DNA from: Cunninghamia lanceolata
Lineage: Eukaryota; Streptophyta; Pinopsida; Cupressales; Cupressaceae
Reading direction: 5' to 3'
DNA: 64,000 nt
NCBI GenBank assembly: GCA_027924645.1
Contig: BSBN01001482.1
Coordinates: forward strand, 11,860,001-11,924,000
Position 1 is the first letter of the stretch. Every line of letters starts with the position of its first letter. The translations under genes were made by a program, and so were the position numbers. The notes below the pieces were generated by a model. It did not search any database, had not been told where the DNA came from, and saw only the letters and a program-made list of their open reading frames with translations. Of this stretch, positions 59,201 through 64,000 are shown piece by piece.

Positions 59201-59471
59201 TCTGCATGAATAGCTATCTGGGGGAACAGTGGAGGACCGTCAGGAGCTAGTTGGCATCTTGGATGGTAGGGTTTGCAACTCTCTATTAGAGAGGGATGTT
59301 CTGGCCTAGGGAGGTGACCAGAAAGGCAAATTCACTGTAGCCTCCAGTTATCAGGCTCTGGATGAGCAGAAGTTTGGGTACATGGGGGTCCCATGATGGA
59401 AGTAGATCTGGAATAAATTCTCTTGGCCCAAGTGCAACTTCTTTTCTTGGTTGGTGATTTATAATAGATGT
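56217..59471 (+). pseudogene. LINE ORF2 (endonuclease and reverse transcriptase)
   Basis: ATG 56217. The endonuclease starts VISWNVRGMNS; further blocks are YAPMDLLGKDHLW and a degenerate GNFNDV, then ILDWWGSDH (SDH motif). RT: RKGKAPSLDGFSIEFFQEFW, LFRPIALCNVVYKIITKMI, GRQILDDVVIAAET, IKLDMAKAYDRVKWDFL, GLRQGDPLSPYLFILMAEGL, then after a frameshift FVDDMVLMGLS (the catalytic DD). A zinc-binding domain near 59300-59470 (WNKFSWPKCNFFSWLVIYNR) is cut off by E8. Many stops, so inactive. Confidence 0.9.
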
Positions 59472-60499
59472 TGTTAGGGTAAAATGTGGTTTAATCAAAT
59501 GAACAATATCAAACCCAAACATCAACAGAATAATGAAAACAAGAAAGATTGAATGAAATGAGGCAATGAACAATACAGTGCAAACCTTCCCTCTTCCAAA
59601 GCTTATGTTGTTAGCCTATTACAACCGTCATTTGCTGATGAAGTAGGCCCTCAGTGAGTGCACTCTTTTAGCTGTGTTGTAGGATGTCGGTAGTAAATGG
59701 CTATGTTGATAGATAATGCTGTGAAGTAGAGCTTCAAAGCAAATGGTGATCTCAAGTAGATTGTATTGGGGGTGCCAAAGGCGCGCGGGTAGAATTCTAT
59801 AGAGTAACAATACAAATAACCTGGATGATTAGAATGGAGGGATGAAGCTTCTTTTATAGACTCAGAAGAATGAGAATCAACGGTTGAGAGGAGATATGAA
59901 AATCAATGGCTGAGAATGGTTGAGGAATGTGCAGCTAGTGGAAATAAGACAAGTGTCTCAGCTCCATCATGAAAGAGGGGATGTGACAACATTGATTGGA
60001 GAGTTAACTCCTTTAACTGATCAGTTAACAAACTTGATTAGTCAGTTGGAAGAATGAATTATGGAATTGACTGAATTGATTGAGGGATTAACTCAATTGA
60101 CTGGTTAGTTAACACTTTTGATTGATTAGTTAACTAACATTTGATTTGAGAAGAAATAGGACACATGGTTGAGGGGGAAAATAGGTAATTAAATATTTAA
60201 TATATTTAATTACATGTGCAACCCGATGAAGTGGATAAGGTGAGGTGGAAAAGTGAGGTGGATTTTTGGAATTAGAACTTAGGATAGAGGAATTTGGATT
60301 AATTAAATAATTTATGATTATTTAATTGTGTAGGACATTAGAAGAATTTAGGGATTTTAATTTAATAAATTGAATTTATTTAATTATGGAATAGTGAATC
60401 GATTAAATAAATTTAGAATATTTATTTAATTGGTAGAAGAACGGAATAAATATTTAGAATATTTATTTAGTTGAATCATGTCATTTTTAGGCATATACA
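59472..60499 (-). repeat. E8 3' LTR
   Basis: TGTTAGGGTAAAATG... to ...TTTAGGCATATACA on the plus strand, 1,028 bp. It contains repeated TTGATTAGTCAGTT/AGTTAAC-type units (60000-60140) and ATTTATTTAATT runs. The partner LTR is outside the window, so the end is set by the TG/CA and the adjacent purine tract. Confidence 0.7.
59852..59859 (-). promoter_or_regulatory. Putative TATA box, E8 LTR
   Basis: CTATAAAA on the minus strand, followed by AGAAGC; a good plant TATA context. Confidence 0.55.
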
Positions 60500-60514
60500 T
60501 TTTGCCCCTCTTTG
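60500..60514 (-). other. E8 polypurine tract
   Basis: Minus strand CAAAGAGGGGCAAAA directly precedes the LTR start TGTATATGCC. Confidence 0.75.
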
Positions 60515-63049
60515 ATGCAATGTTGTTTACAGCGTTGTTTCAAAGAAATCGATAGTCTGACAGTGATACATGCCCCAGTTTGCCCCTAGTACAAGTTTAA
60601 TGACGATAGGATGCCCCCTCGGGAGATTGGACGGGAAAAGGGTGAAAGATTTTAAGACGGATAATCTCACGAAGATGAAGGGAAGCTAGGTTAGAATGAA
60701 GAAATCGGTTGAAGAAAGAGTCGAATGATATGTGATGCAAGATGGAATGATACCACACACAGGCAAGTAAGCAAGTATACACAAATGATACAAGAACAAA
60801 CAAGGTATTTCCCCTGTCAAGTAGTAAACCAACTGATATACTGATAATGATATACAACAGTGTTGTCATGGTGGGGAATGATATATCCCTAGACCAACAT
60901 GGCAGGCATGTTGTCATGGCGGGGAATGATAGATCCCTAGAGCAATGTGAAGGATAGTGTCTGGTTTCAGGAAATGAAGCATGTCATGTAAGACGCGTGT
61001 ATTGGTCTGATTTCAACAATGCAACATCTTGTATAAGACAATTGGTTGATTAACTGATCAAGTTGGTTTACGACCAGACAAGGATCAAGACCACTGATTG
61101 TGATTGGATCATTTGTGCAAGATTGACTTGACTTGATTGGTATGGATTAAGGATGGACCTGCATTTGGATCATTTGTCGGGTTGACTGAAATTGAGAAGA
61201 ATGGATCACAACGATAGATGGAATACTAATTGATAGAAGAATGACTTGATAGGACTCACAAGCTTTTATTTGTATTGATACTCTGCATTGTTTAGATCTT
61301 TTATTGCATGGGATATGGATGTATGGATGTATAAATGGATGTATAATAGATGCTTTGCTTTTGACATCTTGATGGTACAAGTATTTTGGAGTGCTTTATT
61401 TCATCTTTGGGCGTTATTATGTTGTACAAAAATACAAGCATCTAGGTATAATTAAACCGAGATGACCTGAGTATTACTTACATGGATTTTAATATAGCAA
61501 GTTAATACAAGCATCTAGTCAAACTTGAATCTAGATGACCTGAGTACTTCTTACATTTCAACAGACAAGGATTGCCCTTTTTCATGTTTCAGACCTTGGA
61601 GTCCTCGATGATCTTTTTGCTGATCATGTCATTAGACAAAAGTCATTACATTACTAAAGTTTAATCCACAAGCAGCAGACAAAGAAAAAGATTATGCCCC
61701 CATCATAGCATCTCTAGCTTTTGACATCCTTGAGTAGAATAGGAAGACATAATGGCAAAAATCCAAGACTTTGTAAGTTAACCGTTCACAAAACATTCTT
61801 GCATTAGATGTGTCTTTTTGCCATAATTGATATAGAATTAGTTTGAGTGTTTTGGTATGGTGTTCTGCTTTGGACAGGTTGATGTCTTTGTGTCAAGAAT
61901 TTTTGTTTGGAAGCAGGCTTTGCTACGCGTGCTTTGCCTGGTGAAAGGGTGCAGACATAGACAGATAGATGGACAGATGGAAAGACATGGGATGGATGGG
62001 AAGAGGAGCCTTAATGCTAGATACTAATGACAAGGAAACACCATGGATAGGAAGATGGTTGGGAGAATAAAGAATAGAATGCGTAGGTATGAGGAAGGGC
62101 AATAGTGGATAGGAGGAATCAAGGATATGATCTCCAAGGACTATGTCGCATAAGAATAACATGCCTCATTGTAGGTAGAATACTTAAGATTTTTTATGGC
62201 AAAGCTTATGACGATAGGAGAATGAGAGGGTAATGAAGGATTTGCATGGTTTGGAGGGATAAGGTATATCAAGAGACATCTAAAACATTTGTCAACATTG
62301 TGCCCCCAATCTTTATCAAGACCAAAGAAAATAGAGGAAAGGAAGATTGGGATGGATAGACTGGATAGTATAGGCAAGATAGGATAGGAAATGGTACGGA
62401 AGGAGACTAATAGGAGAAGAGTGATAGGCTGATGAGACAAGGTACCCCCAAGTGTAGGTGACATAGAAGATCAACTTACACATGACACCTGTTTGCTAGG
62501 TTTTCATCATGGTACTTATCTAAGGTGCCTATTTGCTAGGTTTTCACCATTGGATGAAGAGATTTTTCTTTACTTTTGTCATTTTTCATTTTTTTCTTTT
62601 CTCTCTCTCTTTTTTTTTTTTTTTGAACATTTGGATAAGATAGGTAGAATGGATGAGAGGGCCTCAAAGGCTAGGTTCCACGAAAGGTGATAGTCTAACT
62701 AGATGGATGTCGTCGCATGGACCATGTCGAGTGTTCTCACAGATGCTGGTAGGAGACTACATGAAAGTGATATGGAGAAGGTAGATAGCAGATTATGTAA
62801 GGTGTGATAGTGGATGATGATGTGGAATACGGAGGGAAGGCTTATGCAAAAGCATGGACCATAGGATGAGGAAGATATGTAGGATAGTAGTGGGAGGGAG
62901 GGGAGATGGAGTTATACGGAAGTATGATGGAATGGAAGGGAACCATGACCAACGGTTGCACATATTGTGATAAACATTGAAGCTTATGATAAGCAGGTGG
63001 TGTGGAAAGCAATGAAGATTTTTGCTTTGTAGATGAATGATATAGGCCT
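60515..63049 (-). other. E8 non-coding interior with three short direct duplications
   Basis: No credible gene. Direct repeats: TGTTGTCATGG..GGGGAATGAT at 60861-60893 and 60909-60941 (period 48); AATACAAGCATCTAG...GATGACCTGAGTA at 61431-61483 and 61504-61556 (period 73); TTTGCTAGGTTTTCA at about 62485-62512 and 62525-62553 (period 40). A pyrimidine/T tract lies at about 62573-62624. Confidence 0.65.
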
Positions 63050-63964
63050 TTAGGCCCACATAGACTTAGTATTTTTCTGATTTTTGCTTGTCATGTGGGA
63101 TGGAAGGATTTGATACTTTTGGATGGAATGCAATTTTTGAATGGAAAAGGAGAAAGTGGATGGTTGGGATTCAAGAGAGGTGGATGCCTCATTTGACTTA
63201 AGGGCTTTTAGCTTAGGTACCCAAACCATTTTGCTTTTAGACTTTTCTTGTGAAGGTATGAGTTCGGATGTATGTAGCTTGTGTGCAACTTTGAAGGTAA
63301 TTGCTTGATGCTTGGGGACCCACACCTTTTTCAGTTTGGCATTGAGGTGTATGGGTGTATGCAGCTTTTGGGATGGATGTTTCTTTGATTCTTGGCTTTT
63401 GTATCCTAGGTCATGAGGACTCATAGGATTTTTTATTTTATAGGTAGAGGCATCCACATTTTTGACATTGAATTCTCATGGGATGGTGGAAGTGAGGTTA
63501 GTGGAAGCCCTTTGTTTAGAAAACATGTGCATTTGTTGGCCATGATTGGGAAATTTAGAGGATTTATAGATGGATGGATAAGGTGTTGGAAGAAGTGGAG
63601 GTAGGGTGCACGGAAGGCTATTAGGAGTTGGAAGTAGTAGAGGTAGATTGGATGGTGGAAAGTGTATGGTCACATGCTTTTAACAAATGTAGGATGATGG
63701 AAGTGGGATGGCAACATATGTTTTGGGGATATGATAGGGTTTGCGATGGAAAGTGGTAGACTTAGAAGGAGTGGAGGAAGTACCAACATCGTGAGATTGC
63801 TCACCTTGGGGTATGTATCCAAGGCCGTATGAAGGTGGAGAAACATTGACATGGATAGGTTCCAAAATACCTTGTTCATGAAGGCCTAAGCCTTTACCTT
63901 GATAGTTCATATTCTGGAGTATGCGGCGGATAGCAGGATTATGTGTAGGTGGAACACTAGACAC
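63050..63964 (-). pseudogene. E8 ORF pieces: G-patch domain, Pro-rich linker and WVPK repeats
   Basis: The frame 63964-63680 reads RRILQNMNYQGKGLGLHEQG, then ILEPI and YGLGY, matching the G-patch consensus found after the protease in many plant Ty3 elements. A Pro/Leu-rich stretch follows (63673-63476, another frame), then 63457-63050 with a Lys-rich region containing two VWVPK motifs (near residues 46 and 78). No RT motif follows. The 5' part lies beyond the window. The family is Ty3-like by the G-patch alone. Confidence 0.55.
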
Positions 63965-64000
63965 AAGTTCTTTATTGGATGGAGAAGACGAGATAGAGGA

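Larger units (their letters stand above)
54490..59471 (+). mobile_element. LINE (L1-type), decayed, cut by E8
   Basis: A sharp rise in GC near 54490 marks the start. ORF1 (DUF4283-like plus zinc knuckle) is followed by ORF2 with apurinic endonuclease, reverse transcriptase and a zinc-binding C-terminal region. The element is cut at 59471 within the last domain by the LTR of E8, so its 3' end and poly(A) lie outside the window. The 5' boundary is approximate and no TSD can be checked. Confidence 0.88.
59472..64000 (-). mobile_element. E8: LTR retrotransposon, 3' LTR and interior, runs off the window
   Basis: An LTR (59472-60499) bounded by TG...CA sits in the LINE. A purine tract on the minus strand follows, so the element reads on the minus strand and its 5' LTR lies beyond 64000. 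The interior has about 2.5 kb without coding frames next to the LTR, then ORF pieces with a G-patch at 63050-63964. No RT, RNase H or integrase is seen in the 3.5 kb present, although in a Ty3 element they should lie here. Five bases before it (GATGT, 59467-59471) are the predicted TSD. Confidence 0.75.

Overview
The window looks like plant nuclear DNA made almost wholly of transposable elements. I found no intact host gene, rRNA, tRNA or CRISPR array. Evidence for a plant: primer-binding sites matching initiator Met-tRNA (TGGTATCAGAGC), Ty1/Copia and chromodomain Ty3/Gypsy retrotransposons, an L1-type LINE with a DUF4283-like ORF1, very AT-rich spacers, and stop-riddled ORFs of the kind left by cytosine deamination. 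A gymnosperm or other large-genome seed plant is likely, but this is inference.

Layout. 1-2118 is unassigned flank. 2119-26101 is a four-element nest in which every insertion can be closed by a 5-bp target-site duplication (TSD). E1 (minus, TSD TTGTA) is a non-coding LTR element with a minisatellite-like interior. It was entered by E2 (4044-23705, minus, TSD GAAAT), whose interior is one decayed reading frame of unknown function without pol. E2 was entered by E3 (9075-14636, minus, TSD ATACC), a nearly complete chromodomain Ty3/Gypsy element, and, inside its 5' LTR, by E4 (15242-22721, plus, TSD CTGTC). E4 has 1.09-kb LTRs, a coiled-coil/CCHC Gag-tail ORF and a second ORF of about 1,056 codons that I do not recognise, but no protease-integrase-RT. 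By eye the LTR pairs differ by about 5-6% in E1 and E2 (first ~200 bases compared) and about 2% in E3 and E4, which fits the nesting order.

26107-29028 holds a decayed Copia pol and a long foldback. 29029-36575 is E5, a Copia element (minus) split in pol by a solo LTR (31651-32970, TSD GGCTC). 36576-50262 is an old, mostly unrecognisable tract with Ty3-like gag and protease scraps. It is cut by a 2.16-kb solo LTR (37969-40128, TSD GCAAG), by E6 (40607-47861, minus, TSD GATAC; a SIRE-like Copia element) and by another solo LTR (48669-49909). 50263-54480 is AT-rich and carries long purine (GA/GATA) tracts and a 0.2-kb direct duplication. About 54490-59471 is a decayed LINE (plus), cut by E8 (59472 to beyond the window, minus), an LTR element with a G-patch-containing ORF and no visible RT.

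How they relate. E4, E6 and the solo LTRs belong to one super-lineage. They share LTR ends, a palindrome in U3, repeated polypurine tracts and, downstream of the TATA box, a leader module: tandem mini-hairpins whose stems covary around an AGTGW loop, followed by an interleaved-stem (pseudoknot-like) motif. E4 keeps all these cis-signals but lacks pol, so it is a plausible non-autonomous partner of E6-type elements. The shared leader module and the unknown E4 ORF are the most interesting parts of the window.
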